Of a stretch of 64,000 bases of DNA, positions 44,748 to 57,905 are shown in pieces. Below the pieces are notes generated by a model. That model saw only the letters and a program-made list of their open reading frames with translations, was not told where the DNA came from and searched no databases. The position numbers and the translations under genes are program-made. Position 1 is the first letter of the stretch. Each line of letters starts with the position of its first letter. Where the stretch lies: positions 248,001 to 312,000 of the forward strand of contig BROG01000265.1 of assembly GCA_030159075.1 (NCBI GenBank), read 5' to 3'. The DNA is from Atrina japonica (lineage: Eukaryota > Mollusca > Bivalvia > Pterioida > Pinnidae).

Positions 44748-44990
44748 GGTTCCATGTGTAAATGGTAGAGTGTGTTGAGCATCGCGCTTGAAATCACGGA
44801 GACGACACGGAGTCTCTCACCTCGAGTCAAAACTGGTTCGAGCTGAAACATAAGCTGCTTATGTCAGTAAGTGTTCCGACTGACTTTCCGAGACTGGCGT
44901 TTTATATCCAAGATATACTACAATCTGCTGTTTTTCCTTCACCATTAAACAGAAAGTAGTCATAATATGACTAAACATTGTCGAGTATGG
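44748..44990 (+). mobile_element. SINE family B
   Basis: Head GTAGAGTGTGTTGAGCATCG, then GGAGTCTCTCACCTCGAG, GGTTCGAGCTGAAACATAAG, and CCATTAAACAGAAAGTAGTC replacing the usual distal part, ending TCGAGTATGGTG. A diverged copy. Confidence 0.6.
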
Positions 44991-45389
44991 TGGGTGTATG
45001 TTGACCATCCCTGAATCCACTATATGGAATAAGGAGATAGAAGTGTGGGAAATAGAATGGCAGAAGTAAGTAAAAATGTTGTTCTAAGTGAAGTTGGTTT
45101 GTGTTGGTAAGGCATATCGAGTTAGTAGAATATGAGGAAAACTAACTTTTGTTGTTTTTGTTGAATATAAATCATCCTACGGGTATGTTTCAAGTAACTG
45201 ATATCGTCATGAAGATAATGCTTAAAACAGGCAAATCAAACTGATATCTCAACGACTACGATGACGCTAACGATGACGAAGATGAAGACGATCATACTGA
45301 ATAGCTAGTAATAATTTGAATGCTTAAGTGGCCTATAATATTGTCATGTTTTTGTTTTAGAATTTACCTCGTGGTAAGTAAAAACAAAA

Positions 45390-45600
45390 AATTAAAACAT
45401 AACATAGTCATTATCATCATTAACAGCTTCAGCAACATCCACTTGATCATCACCATCATCATTTTCATAATTTCCTCTCATCATCACTTTCCTATACATC
45501 ACCATTATTAGCTATAGCATCCACCGTATCATCACATCGTCGTCGTCATCATCATGATGATCATCATTTTCTTAAAGATGCTACTTCCCCTCCTCCCCCG

Positions 45601-45648
<48 letters not shown>

Positions 45649-45650
45649 TC
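45390..45650. repeat. ATC/CAT-rich tract ending in a (CAT)n microsatellite
   Basis: Irregular CATCAT motifs from 45,400, then about 16 uninterrupted ATC units at 45,601-45,648. Confidence 0.9.
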
Positions 45651-46444
45651 TTGGCTGGATATAAACAAGAAATTAATCAAAACAAACAAAATTAGCCAAG
45701 GATCAAACAAAATCCTAGATAAGTAGGTCAGATGAGGTCAGTATCACACTATACCTGTATCATAGTTATGTAGATATCACAACAAGATAGAACGAAGAAT
45801 GTCAGGCGAATATTCAGTGTTGTTATATCGATGTTCATAAACTTTGTCCCTATACACGGGGTTGAAGGGTTATAGATAGTTACACGTAAACAATGCGTAA
45901 TAAAGTCTTGCCTATAGATGTACCTACCTAGATAATACGAACTCAAATAATGAATACATTTCCCCTTGAGTTTGTTTTTAATATCCGTATAAGTAGGTCT
46001 TCATGTTGGAAATACATTAAATACTAACGTTCTATGGAGAGCTAGTGTTGTAAACAGGTTTAAATAGTTTCAAAGGTACGGAGTTCCAATGGAATGCGCA
46101 TATATATATATATATGTTTATTCCTCCGGTGCATTTAAATATATAGCATTTACTCAGGTGTAACGCTTATGAAATTATTTTTAGTTAAGTAGCCGCGTTG
46201 ATTGCGAAAAAGAAGCATTTTAAAACTTCACCTGAGATAGATAGTCGCACCTGTAGATTTTAACGATCGAATCATAATGAAGTCGTAAACAGTGTGTTTG
46301 TGTTGTTCAAGACAATATTTTGGAATCAATTACATGTTCTAACGTTTTATTTACTTACTGCTTGTATAATATCGATAAGGGAAAGTGTTAATTAAGCCAC
46401 AATTGGACTACCGGTATCAAATCCATCTTGGTTATTTATAAACT
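45651..46444. other. Intergenic or upstream sequence
   Basis: Repeat-poor apart from (TA)8 near 46,098. It could contain the promoter of the possible first exon at 46,445; no convincing promoter motif seen. Confidence 0.35.
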
Positions 46445-46468
46445 ATGGAGTTAGACACCAATAAGAAG
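46445..46468 (+). CDS. Possible first coding exon of an unknown gene
   Basis: ATG in a good context (A at -3, G at +4) opens MELDTNKK and is followed at once by GTAAGT. This resembles a short first coding exon whose later exons would lie to the right, probably outside the window. The preceding 200 bp are free of the repeats seen elsewhere. No homology is recognised and no second exon was found within 17 kb, so this is speculative. Confidence 0.22.
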
Positions 46469-47020
46469 GTAAGTTTTACATTCTGTTTTCTGATAGAGTG
46501 TAACTATCTAACAACATTCCATGTACACACGTGTGTCATATAGTATATGTGTTTACAAATGGTATGTAAACATGTCCTTATTGATCTGACGTCTAATGTT
46601 TGTTATATTTACATGTGTATGTGTGTGTGCTAACTTTTAAAACAGTCCATATAACGCCGATGTTATCAGTGGAAAGTAGAGTAGTAGTGTGGTCACTCTA
46701 CTGCCCACTCGGACACCTAAATAGATGAATTTTCGTACAGGCCTGTCATCTGGATTACAGTACCCTAAAATATCAAGGTCTTGGTAAAGTGATTTGGAAA
46801 AGGGATACTTTGTATACTGCCGGTAAAGGTCTGAACGTAGAATGATATATAAACATACAATATTTAAAACAGTATATATCTAATGTATATAAAATGTTAT
46901 TATACTAAAAGTTAAATGACTAATTATCTTAAACTTTAGCTATCTCTATAGTTATTAAAAAGTTTCAGTAAATAAATATTTAACTTTTGATATAATATAA
47001 TATAATATAGACCTCATTCC

Positions 47021-47984
<964 letters not shown>

Positions 47985-48127
47985 GATAAAATAGAAATAA
48001 AAACACATCGCTATTGAGATTTAACTAGGGGTTTATATACGTTTAGGATACACCCTCTTTAAGCTGTATGCATCGGTATTTATGAATTTAAATCTCAATA
48101 GTGATGTGTTTTTATTTCTATTTTATC
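47985..48127. mobile_element. MITE with 40-bp inverted ends
   Basis: Left arm 47985-48024 (GATAAAATAGAAATAAAAAC, ACATCGCTATTGAGATTTAA) is repeated inverted at 48088-48127 with about one mismatch. A 63-bp spacer contains TACGTTTAGGATACACCCTC. Confidence 0.9.
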
Positions 48128-48471
48128 CTATATTTTTATAACATTTCAAACTTTTAGGTACAAAATGCATATGGGTAGTTACACTGTAATACTGGAATAG
48201 TACATATTTGAAATATTGGCAATATTGTATTCCATATCAGTTTGTATTTATCCAACATCATTATTGGTGTTCAAAACATGCAGGCTGTTATTTTGATTAA
48301 CAAAATATCCTGTGATTAGACTGAAACTTAAAAAGGCTAGAAAGAAAGATAAATTGCCGTAGACTTTGAATGTTCACGTATCATGCATATATTGCAAAGA
48401 ATGAATTAATACACCGACGATTAATATTCCTGCTATACATATAAAAATACAAATGTTTACTTGCCCAGTTA

Positions 48472-48553
48472 TGTATGTATGTATGTATGTATGTATGTAT
48501 GTATGTATGTATGTATGTATGTATGTACGTACGTATGTACGTACGTATGTACT
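48472..48553. repeat. (GTAT)n / (GTAC)n microsatellite
   Basis: About 16 GTAT units followed by GTACGTAC variants. Minus-strand THTYI-type frames through it are artefacts. Confidence 0.97.
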
Positions 48554-48634
48554 TATTTCGCATGTATGTACACCAACATAAATATGGTTAATGTATTGAA
48601 ATGCAAAATGACGAATCATTAATTCTCAAATGAA

Positions 48635-48743
48635 AGGTAGGGCTTTACATACGTTTAGAATATATCCTCTTTAAGCTGTATGCGTCGGTATTTATAAATG
48701 TTAAATCTCAATAGCGATGTTTTTTTTTTATTTCTGTTATAGT
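48635..48743. mobile_element. MITE with 40-bp inverted ends, half copy
   Basis: Shares the spacer (TTTACATACGTTTAGAATAT, CTTTAAGCTGTATGCGTCGG) and right arm (GTTAAATCTCAATAGCGATG) of the 47,985 element; the left arm is missing. Confidence 0.8.
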
Positions 48744-49487
48744 AAACCTTAAATTTTCTTATAACTTTAAATCTATGTAAAATATTTTCTTTTAAGTACA
48801 AATGTAAGTTTTAAAAGATGGTAAACAATACTTTATAAATACTTCTACATACAAATTCAAGGTCTAAAAAGACATATATTCTATTGATGGGTTGAAGTTT
48901 TATATAAAATCTTGAAATCTTGAATTGTTTCTTGTTCTTGGGCCCTGTATAATAGGATAATACTTCCACTTTTTATAAGTATTAATCATTATATTTCGAG
49001 AAATTTAGTAAATTTGCCATATTAGAAATTGATTAGGTAAAATGTAAATTATCATCAAAAGATTTATTCCTTTATCGGACGTCCATGGTGGTCTTACCTT
49101 CAGCAACTTGTTTGTTATAAATTTGTCCGTGACATCAATACATTCCGGATTGTTGTTGTTTATTGATCGTAAATCCGAGTACCGTGTCCGGTTTCTTTGA
49201 TTATCTGATATGTAACTAAACATGGCGTCCAATCTGTAATCAGACACTGAGGCATTTTGCATTTTTAATTTAGTACAATAGTAATTTGACCTTATCCAAA
49301 ACCCGATGTTATTTTTTATTCAGATAGCAAACTGTCCTCAAGAAATAGAATGAAACATTAAAATATTTCAACCACCTATGCATGACACTCCGATTGCGAA
49401 AAATTTAGTAAAAAGTTCTACCTGGATGGTGACGTTGTAGACGATCTTAAGAATTCTAATTTATAAAAGTGTATACTAACTACTGTT
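48744..49487. other. Unassigned sequence
   Basis: No repeat or gene recognised. Confidence 0.35.
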
Positions 49488-49500
49488 ACGAATATATATA

Positions 49501-49563
<63 letters not shown>

Positions 49564-49578
49564 GTTTATAGTGTTACG

Positions 49579-49670
<92 letters not shown>
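49488..49670. repeat. Two (TA)n runs in a duplicated block
   Basis: TGTTACGAATATA(TA)n and ATGCAGTTTATAGTGTTACGA then (TA)n and ATGCAGTTT: the flank GTTACGAAT..ATGCAGTTT is duplicated with its TA run. Confidence 0.93.
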
Positions 49671-49671
<1 letters not shown>

Positions 49672-49714
49672 GCAGTTTTAGAGGTTTTTCAAATATTGAA
49701 TACTGTTTTACGCC

Positions 49715-49890
49715 TAACTTTTTGCGCCAGTTGTTGATCGTGAAGGAGAGAACCCTGTTACAATGTACACAGGAAGAGACCACTGGCCTTCCTCAAGTAA
49801 ACTAGCAAACTTCCTCACGAAATCAGCTTAGGTCCCAACGGGTATCGAACCTCCGCTGACCATATCTCCGTCTTCCAATGTCAAGGCAGT
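49715..49890 (-). mobile_element. SINE family B, minus strand
   Basis: Inverted markers GAAGGAGAGAACCCTGTTAC, AAGAGACCACTGGCCTTCC, TCAAGTAAACTAGCAAACTT and GGTCCCAACGGGTATCGAAC (reverse of a B box). Confidence 0.75.
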
Positions 49891-51170
49891 GTCGACCCTT
49901 TGTACCCGAGATCATCACAATACATTTCCTATGCAATATACCTCCGGTCTATAAACTGGTGGTCATTTGCGTAATATCAGTGTAACACTACATACGGAAA
50001 TGCAACAAGAATGTTGGTTCTCTACAACATTATGCTTTCGTCTAATTACCGGACACGGATATATAGTTCTACTCCTCACGTTAATACCAAAACCATAAGC
50101 ATTATGAGTTTATTTTCGATCCCACACAGGGCAATATATGAGAGATCTCAAGGCTTATCACTACATTTTCATCAGAAACCCGTTTTGGCAGTTTATGTCC
50201 CCCAGGACATATAGAAACCCAGTATTTCCGTACTAGATGATTATTTGATACTTTTAAAAGTTATATATAGAATGGATAGCATTGTGTAAATTCTAAACTC
50301 GTCAAAAACTAAGATAGTCATCTTTTAACAGTGGTTACTCCTCGGCGGATTTAGGTAAACATTTAGGTTATGTTTTGGCCTTGTATAATACCACATTTTG
50401 CTTCGGAACTCTAGATATATTTTAAATTGAGCTCAACTGATGAAATGTTATTGACAGAAACGAGCATTTGTTTTGATCTTTTCGAGATACTGTAACTTTG
50501 GTATTATGCTGATGACGTTTTTTTATTCAACTTTTAACCTGTTGCATGTATACTGTTATCTGCCTGATGCTTTTTCATTCTTGATGAAATGATATCTGAG
50601 CGCAAAGTGCAACATTAAGAGGGAAAATTCTTTAAAAGGGAAGAAAAAAAAATTATGAAATAAAAGACTATTATCAGCCGTGGAAACATATTACAATAAC
50701 AAAATGTATGTATATACATCTCGCGTGCACTCTTCAGTTTTATTCTTATCTAACCGGGGTTACAACACATTGTCAGAACGTTTGTCTTCCTCAAATAAAA
50801 AGGGTGATGTTTTTCAATAGTAATTATGAAAGCATTGCGTGATAAAGAGATGTTCTCAACAAAGCATACGATATAGTTTGATAATGTCAATTCTAGGTTG
50901 ATATACATGTACAGCTACCTCATACTACAATGTCTGTTGTCAATATATAGTGTATGGTCTATTGACAATGGTTTTAATTATACAGACATTCTGGCAAAAA
51001 CTCAGATAATTTAAGGATAACCTTTATGCAAATAGACATAAACTAACATCACAAGTTTACTTGAATGTTCTGAAACTTTAGCTGTATGGGAGTCCAAGAG
51101 ATACTGAAATAATTCCCCACTTCACATTTAAATGTTATGTTAATACAATATATGAAAACAGATACTCAAG
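49891..51170. other. Unassigned sequence
   Basis: Unique-looking DNA. A short plus frame at 50,011-50,214 has no family features and is not called. Confidence 0.35.
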
Positions 51171-51194
51171 TCATACAAAAAACCAAAACATTGT

Positions 51195-51310
51195 GATTAT
51201 TGGACAACCACGGACCCTTGGAAAAATCAGAGCTGGCACCAGGTGTCGTGGAGTGATTATATCCCCTGCCGCTGGTTACAGTTGCAGTGAATCGACAGTC
51301 AAATACAAAG
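51195..51310. mobile_element. GGGATCAGGTGCCATGG element, diverged arm
   Basis: TTATTGGACAACCACGGACC, GCACCAGGTGTCGTGGAGTG and TATCCCCTGCCGCTGGTTAC match the 35.3-kb and 59-kb arms. Confidence 0.65.
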
Positions 51311-51334
51311 CAAAGTGATAAGGGGGGACAATGT

Positions 51335-51622
51335 GGTTGACAGTATACTAGATAATACATCAATACCTATAGCAAAGTCGCCATACAATCCGCTTAAGGA
51401 CAAACAGAGGATGACAGTATACTAGATGATACAGCAGTGACTATAGTATGAGCCACCATACAACCCGCTTAAGGACAAACAGAGGATGACAGTATACAAG
51501 ATGGTACAGCAATAACTGTTGTATAAGCCACATTACAATCTGCTTAAGGACAAACAGAGGATGACAGTATACTAGATTATACAGCAATGACTATAGTATG
51601 AGCCACCATACAATCCGCTTAA
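51335..51622. repeat. 75-bp minisatellite
   Basis: Almost four copies of GAGGATGACAGTATACTAGA, GATACAGCAATGACTATAGT, GAGCCACCATACAATCCGCT and TAAGGACAAACA. It starts at the edge of the preceding element. Confidence 0.92.
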
Positions 51623-52043
51623 ATTCATCAAATGATCATTAGAACTCAGACCAGTAAAGTATTGTAGACTTACAGTTTTGACTAATCTGTAAACGTGAAA
51701 TGCAAAGTAAAAGTTTTTTAACGATATTTTAACGTTATACAGCAGAGTGTACCGTGCTTGATTATTAGATTTTTTGTGTGTTAGAGTTTTAGTAATATTC
51801 ATATTTATGCAGACATTTTCATGACATTACGTCAATCCAGAGATCCGCAATTTTGGCATGTTTGCATGAAATTCTAAAATGTTAAAAATGCAGAAATAGC
51901 TGTAAACAGACTGTTACAAAGATAATTCAATATAATGCATTTTGCTCAGTGCACGTGAATTTCATATTATGAAAGTACATCTGCACATGTATTAAAACGA
52001 CTATGTTAACTAACTAATAAAGTGTATAAAGGCACTGATACCT

Positions 52044-52134
52044 TTTACTCATTCACCCCTAAGTACACACTTGGACTGGTCTAAATCAATAGTTTACAAA
52101 AGAGTCCATTGTTGATCAGGGGTTGATTAGTTAG
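52044..52134. mobile_element. Mini element family P2
   Basis: TTTACTCATTCACCCCTAAG to GATCAGGGGTTGATTAGTTA. The TTAA ends are eroded. Confidence 0.78.
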
Positions 52135-52151
52135 GTAACACATTTTTTTTT

Positions 52152-52153
<2 letters not shown>

Positions 52154-52231
<78 letters not shown>
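52154..52231. repeat. (AG)n microsatellite
   Basis: About 39 uninterrupted AG units, 20 bp after a P2 mini element. Confidence 0.98.
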
Positions 52232-52233
<2 letters not shown>

Positions 52234-52594
52234 CATGGTCTTCAAGGTTAATTTAGTTAATTATCTGTACTGTTAGTAGAGGCAGCCTTATGGCAAACAC
52301 GTCATTTCTATAGTTCATATTGACCGCCGTTGTCTTTCAATACGACGTATTGTTGTAATACTATTCTAACTTAAATATTTTAAATCCAAATATTTTCAAA
52401 TCTCCGCCATTTTTTCTGTTGACATTTATGTAAAATAGCCCAAGGGCATAGGATTTTACCATATAGTCTGAAATATTTGACCGATGACGTCATAATCTTT
52501 CACCCCATTATTAATCTGCATTTGACATATCTTGAATATTTTGAATTGATATTCGCGTCCAGGCACTTGATTTGATTTGTTATTACGAAATATC

Positions 52595-52597
52595 TCT

Positions 52598-52649
<52 letters not shown>

Positions 52650-52742
52650 TTATCTATCTATCTATCTAGTCATCTATCTATCTAGCCATCTATTTATTTA
52701 TTTATCTATCTATCTATTTGTCTGTCTATCTATCTATCTACT
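52595..52742. repeat. (TCTA)n microsatellite
   Basis: Over 30 TCTA units with TTTA and GTCA interruptions. Confidence 0.97.
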
Positions 52743-53975
52743 TTGTCATATTGTACAGGGTTTAGACATACATGCGATGCCATATTGTGTAAGTATATAG
52801 GCCTTAGTATTATCGTTAATGTACAGTTGCCAGTACAGTGTCATATTGTGTAACAGTGTACGTGACTTAGACATATTATTCAATGTACAGAACAAACAGG
52901 AAGCTAGAATTACTGGATTCGTCTACTGCTTTTTGCATTTTAATATTCCACTTACCGTTTTTTTCTGAAATACAATCCATGTTTAACACGTCTTTTTCGC
53001 TATTTAAATAACACAAAGAGGGTTTTGTTGAATATCAGAAAGAGTACGGGGTTTTTGCTGCAGTTAAATATCGAATATCAATCAAGTATAGGTTTACACC
53101 TGCTTATATTTGTAATTTCAAAAGTGGTTTTTGACATTCTGTCTGCTAGAAAGCTCAATATTTCATTTAACACTTATTTGTTGTTTTTCCTCTTCGAAAT
53201 TAAATGTTGATTTTAAATAACAACATCGATTATCAACAATATATCAATTTACTGTTTACCTGAGAATTTTCGCGCTTGGTTATTTTCGTCCTTTAATGCA
53301 TATTCACGCCGTCTTAAATTCGCGATGGCGTCAGGGATGGCCTGTATATCCGCGGGTCTGTTATTTAGCTTGAAAATATCGTTTTCATTTTAAATACGTC
53401 CTCTCATGTAAGAAAAAAAATGGCGAAAAATAAACGGCAGCTAAATTGTTCCGGCATACAGTGCTTAAAAGTTTATTATTCGGGCATTTTGCTGTATGGA
53501 TGTGTTATGTTTCAGATGTATCTTTACAACCACAAAAGCCACGTGTGTAAAGTTAATAACTCGTCACTGCAGCTCTTATAAATCTATGCATCTCAGTTGA
53601 TGTTCAATAGATGTTACTATTACACCTTAACTATTTAAACACTGTATATAAAGTAATGAATAGATTTGCTATTTTGACCATGTTTGAAGAAAGAACGATT
53701 GACCGGTTAATCGCCATGAGTGCTATCTACCTGCAAATGAACTATTTACATGCATTCAAATCTTCGTGGATTGTTTTCTCGTATGTCAATTTGATTGGAA
53801 GCTGACGTTGTTTATTGTCATTGGAACCACTCCGATTTCTACATTATATAATACCTGAAGTCAAGACAAATGTTCATTTGTTTTATACTCTTAGCTTTGT
53901 CAATATCTCTTATAAGTACATAAATGAAAATACCATAGATGTGATGGCGTCATGGTGATTGGTATAATGAAACAG
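52743..53975. other. Unassigned sequence
   Basis: A decayed repeat of ATATTGTGTAA..TGTACAG motifs at 52,745-52,895. No gene; short frames at 53,025 and 53,611 have no support. Confidence 0.4.
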
Positions 53976-54108
53976 TTATTGTATGGGTATTCGGGAAATA
54001 GCACTTTTATTGTCCCCTTGGCACTAACTATTTCCCCGACTTCGCCTTGGGAAATAATGTCTCGGGGGACAATAAAAGTTCTATTTCCCGAAATACCCAT
54101 ACGATAAA
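53976..54108. mobile_element. Hairpin element with 44-bp arms
   Basis: GTATGGGTATTCGGGAAATA and CTTTTATTGTCCCC at the left are mirrored by GGGGGACAATAAAAG and CTATTTCCCGAAATACCCAT at the right. The loop folds again (TATTTCCCCGACTTCG / CTTGGGAAATA). Probably a palindromic MITE. Confidence 0.88.
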
Positions 54109-55049
54109 TGTATACTTTTCCGATTATAACCAAGAATATGTCTACTGTTTCGCCATTTCGCATTTTTTCTGATCAAACCTTAAGGTGTAGACAAACTACA
54201 CGCACTATACCTACACAATATCATTTCATGGGAAAAACACCGGCTTTGTTTACAACATGGGCGCAGACATTTTGGACACCCAAAGTTGTGCGGAGGGTAA
54301 AATGAGCCCAGCGATCTGATTGGTCATTAAATGAAAAAATTAGTTTTGCCATTAATAAGTGAAATAAAGGTGATAAAAAAGATACATGAATATTGGTAGT
54401 ACTTTGGAAATTATAGGGTTGATGGTTGAAAATTGAAAGGGAGGGGTCATATGAGAATAGATATTTTCCTTTGGTGCGGAATACTACGAGTTGTAAACAA
54501 GTGAAAATTTTGAAGTAAAAATGCAACGGCAACCTATACTTTTGATTGCAAATTTTGTTATCAAAAATATTGATCTTCCACCACAGGGTACTTATTTGAC
54601 CCAGATATAGTAAACATGGGAGTGACAGTGACCTGAAGTTTTGTAAATTAGTATTGAGGCCTATGGGAAAATATTTGGTGGTGTCTGTCCCATGAGCTTT
54701 TTGTAAAATGTAGTAAAGTCTGTTTATATAAAGTTGCGTCAGATTTTATTTGCATTAAAAGTAATGGAGCATGAAGCATGGGAGAAAAATAATCAAACAT
54801 GGAATATGAAAGTCAATTCTTTGGGGAACCGTCTGACAGAAGAACCAAATTCTTATCACACGGGCAGATATTCTTATCCAATCATTACACTTATGTAAGA
54901 TTGTATTTACCAGTTTTGGGGAGCTGGTCTGGATTTGAAAACGGACTCTTCCGTGGTACCTTGTCCGCTCTATATATTTGTGATTTCCACACGGTAAATT
55001 TTTTTATATGTTTTTTAAAAGGGCTTAAGTCGTGTGTTTTTTAAAAAGA
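54109..55049. other. Unassigned sequence
   Basis: The part to about 54,360 (ACAACATGGGCGCAGACATT, GCGATCTGATTGGTCATTAA) has the look of an old interspersed element. No conserved protein seen in either strand. Confidence 0.35.
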
Positions 55050-55382
55050 TTTCTCTCTTTTTCACTACTTAGACGTACAATGACAAAAAAAAAGGTATAC
55101 ACAGGCATAATTATTGTTACATTTCTATATATTTTGTGAAAATTGTTTGAGAAACCAAGTTTAATAATTATTCACTTGCAAATGATTAATTCGGCCTTAC
55201 TTTTTGTATATGCATACGAAATTGGACTAAGGATATAGTGGACTGGCCTTATATATAATTTGTATGTCTATGTATATCTCTTATTTGTTATTGTACATCA
55301 ATCTATTTTAAGTAGAAAAAACGATTATTTTTAGTTTTGGGGTTTTTGGTTTTTTTTTTGCAAAACACAGCTAATGCCCCTT
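55050..55382. mobile_element. Foldback MITE, GCATTAGCTGTGTTTAC family, fourth copy
   Basis: Left arm GACGTACAATGACAAAA, TACACAGGCATAATTATTGT and TATATATTTTGTGAAAATTG; right end AAACACAGCTAATGCCCC. Same plan as 36,040-36,362. Confidence 0.7.
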
Positions 55383-56418
55383 TAATATTGCAATATAACT
55401 CAATATCCTACCTTAAAATTTTAATTTCATCTAACACCATTGATACTTTAAATGTAATGAAAGCTGTCAAACATTTGAATACGATGTTTCTAAATTATGT
55501 AATTTTAAAAGTAAAGAGAAACTGATGTTATTTTAACTTCAATTTTAACCATAAATGAAGATGATCATAGTTTTTTTTTACAGTAAAAAAGACATCTCCC
55601 GCCGTTATCTATCATTATGTGATGTGCGAAAACCAGCTTTATATACAACATAAAACCACGTTTTACATGTCTAGAATTCTAAGTGTGGATCTAATTTATT
55701 CACTTGAAACCTGTTTAAATGAATCTGATTTTTTGTAGTCTGTGTTTTCAAAAAGGGCATCGCTACCATCACTACAGGCAGGACCCGTGCTTTTATTAAG
55801 ATGCTAAAGTAACATTGTTCCGTTTATATTAGTTTTATGCAACGATACGGAAAATCCATAGATCGTTAAATGTTAAAGCTATGCCAAATGAAAGAGGAGA
55901 GTAACCTGCTAATCTGACACGTAGCCCTCCTAGGTGTAAACCATTTTTTTTAGAAACATATATTGATTATTTCGCTATTAGAGTTTAGGTATTTGATATT
56001 GACTTCTGAATAACTCTGCATATCTAATGTATTACTAATACCGTATCTTTAAAGCTTATAAACGATAAAGAAAATCATTATGCATGGCATTTTAATGCTC
56101 AAGTCATCCGTAACCAAGTATAGAAAATATGTTTGGTATTCATTATGTAATATGAGTAATCATCATTCCTGTATAAGATCAAAAGCCAAGAAATATGACT
56201 TTGTGTTTCCGGTTTCACGACCGATCTTATATTCCAGAAGCTATTTTGCTTTTATTTATCAAAGTCTGGAAATCGATTTGTTCTGGCTATGGGTATACAA
56301 GTTATAACGACTGAAACAGCTTTAATTTGGATACCCTTTCACAGTGGTCTTCAGAAATTTCAGTATCTGAGGAGGTCTGTGGTATGGATCTTTATACACT
56401 GATTATTCGGCCTTAATT
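55383..56418. other. Unassigned sequence
   Basis: No supported feature. Confidence 0.35.
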
Positions 56419-57030
56419 TTAGTTTATTATTACTTGGCCCCATCTTAAATTGATGGTTATTTGGCCCCTATTTTCAGTTGATGATTATTTGGCTCCCATC
56501 TTCAATTGATTATTATTTGACCCCATCTCCAGTTGATGATTATTTGGGCCACATGTTTAGTTGATTATTATTTGGCCCCATCTTCAGTTGATGAATATTT
56601 TTCAGTTGATAATTGTTTAGCCCCATCTTCAGTTGATGATTATTTGGGTCACATGTTTAGTTGATGATTATTTGGGCCACATGTTTAGTTGATTATTATT
56701 TAACCCCATTTTCAGTTGATGAATATTTGACCCAATCTTCAGTTGATGATTGTTTAGCCCCATCTTCAGTTGATGATTAATTGTCTCCCATCTTCAATTG
56801 ATTATTAATTGTCTCCCATCTTCAACTGATTATTATTTGGCCCTCATCTGCAGTTGATGATTATTTGGTCCCATCTTTAATTGAGCATTATTTTATTCAA
56901 TCTTCAGTTGATGATTATTTGGCCCCTTCTTCAGTTGATGATTATTTTGTTCAATCTTCGGTTGATGTTTATTTGGCCCCTTCGTCAGTTGAGGATTATT
57001 TGGCCAAATTTTTTGTTGATGATTATTTGT
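56419..57030. repeat. 27-bp minisatellite
   Basis: About 22 copies of CAGTTGATGATTATTTGGCC plus CCATCTT. Variants AATTGATTATT and GGGCCACATGTTTAG form a higher-order mix. Frames of 87 and 195 codons that start in it are repeat artefacts. Confidence 0.93.
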
Positions 57031-57216
57031 TCCACCTTCACCCTTTTGATACAGAGCATTTGTGTAGTATTAGCAATTATCTATATCCATGGTTTACCTT
57101 TGACCCTTGGTCTGGTCCTCTTCACTGACATTTCGTTTGTCAAGAGAATGATCTACCACTATGCCCATGTTAAAGGTGCATTTTATAGAGAACAATGTTG
57201 TAAAAATAATCTGAAA

Positions 57217-57307
57217 TTAACCCATCCACCCCTTAGTATCAGAGTGGTATTCTCTTTTCTACTGTTGAAGTCCATTTTATTCTGGTCCATAGAGTTGAAA
57301 GGGTTAA
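57217..57307. mobile_element. Mini element family P1, TTAA at both ends
   Basis: TTAACCCATCCACCCCTTAG to AGAGTTGAAAGGGTTAA with core GGTATTCTCTTTTCTACTGT. Confidence 0.8.
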
Positions 57308-57734
57308 GCTTTCCGTGGAATTCACGCTACACAGGTGTTACTAAAGACATTTCTATCGTTTATTCAGCCTATGAATTATTTCTTTTCACATCCATTGCAT
57401 GTTGTCCTGTTGAAAAAGCAATCCTGCTAATTTTTCAAAATTCCAATGGTAGTTTTTACGGATTCTGACATTGCAATATTCTAGTTACTGATCTCGAGTT
57501 TTCCGGGTTTTTTTTCTTTCACCTTGGTATTTTCTTTTCAGAATTTCCGGTTCATATTTTAAACGTAAAAAATGGTCGTCACAAAACCACTATCCCATGT
57601 CAATTCCGGTTGAGATACAAACAAAATATATTTGGTTCGTTCGTATTATTTATGGCATAACTGTCTTACCATAAGTTGTGTTAGTTTTAATGGTGCTGTA
57701 TGCTACAATCAACATTTTTCCAGTTACAACAAAT

Positions 57735-57905
57735 AGTCAGTCACTCTCTAATGATCGAGGAGAAAGCTTGGGTACAAAGTGCTTTGGAAAAGACCACTCG
57801 TCTTTCACCAAGTAAACTGGCAAACTTTCTCACATTATTAGGTGAGTAACAAATGATGCTTGAACCTGCGTTGACACACGCACTCTACGTTGGACCATGG
57901 CTTTA
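57735..57905 (-). mobile_element. SINE family B, minus strand, partial
   Basis: Inverted markers GAGGAGAAAGC, AAAGACCACTCGTCTTTCAC and AAGTAAACTGGCAAACTTTC, then a decayed head. Confidence 0.65.

Noticed and set aside
45062..45076. ATGGCAGAA followed by GTAAGT as a first exon
   Set aside because: Only three codons, with no second exon; weaker than the 46,445 candidate and likely chance.
53611..54305. Small plus-strand frames near the hairpin
   Set aside because: No conserved motifs or splice context, and one begins inside the palindromic element's arm.
56865..57468. Open frames of 87 and 195 codons
   Set aside because: They begin in the 27-bp minisatellite and continue through a mini element; no conserved domain.
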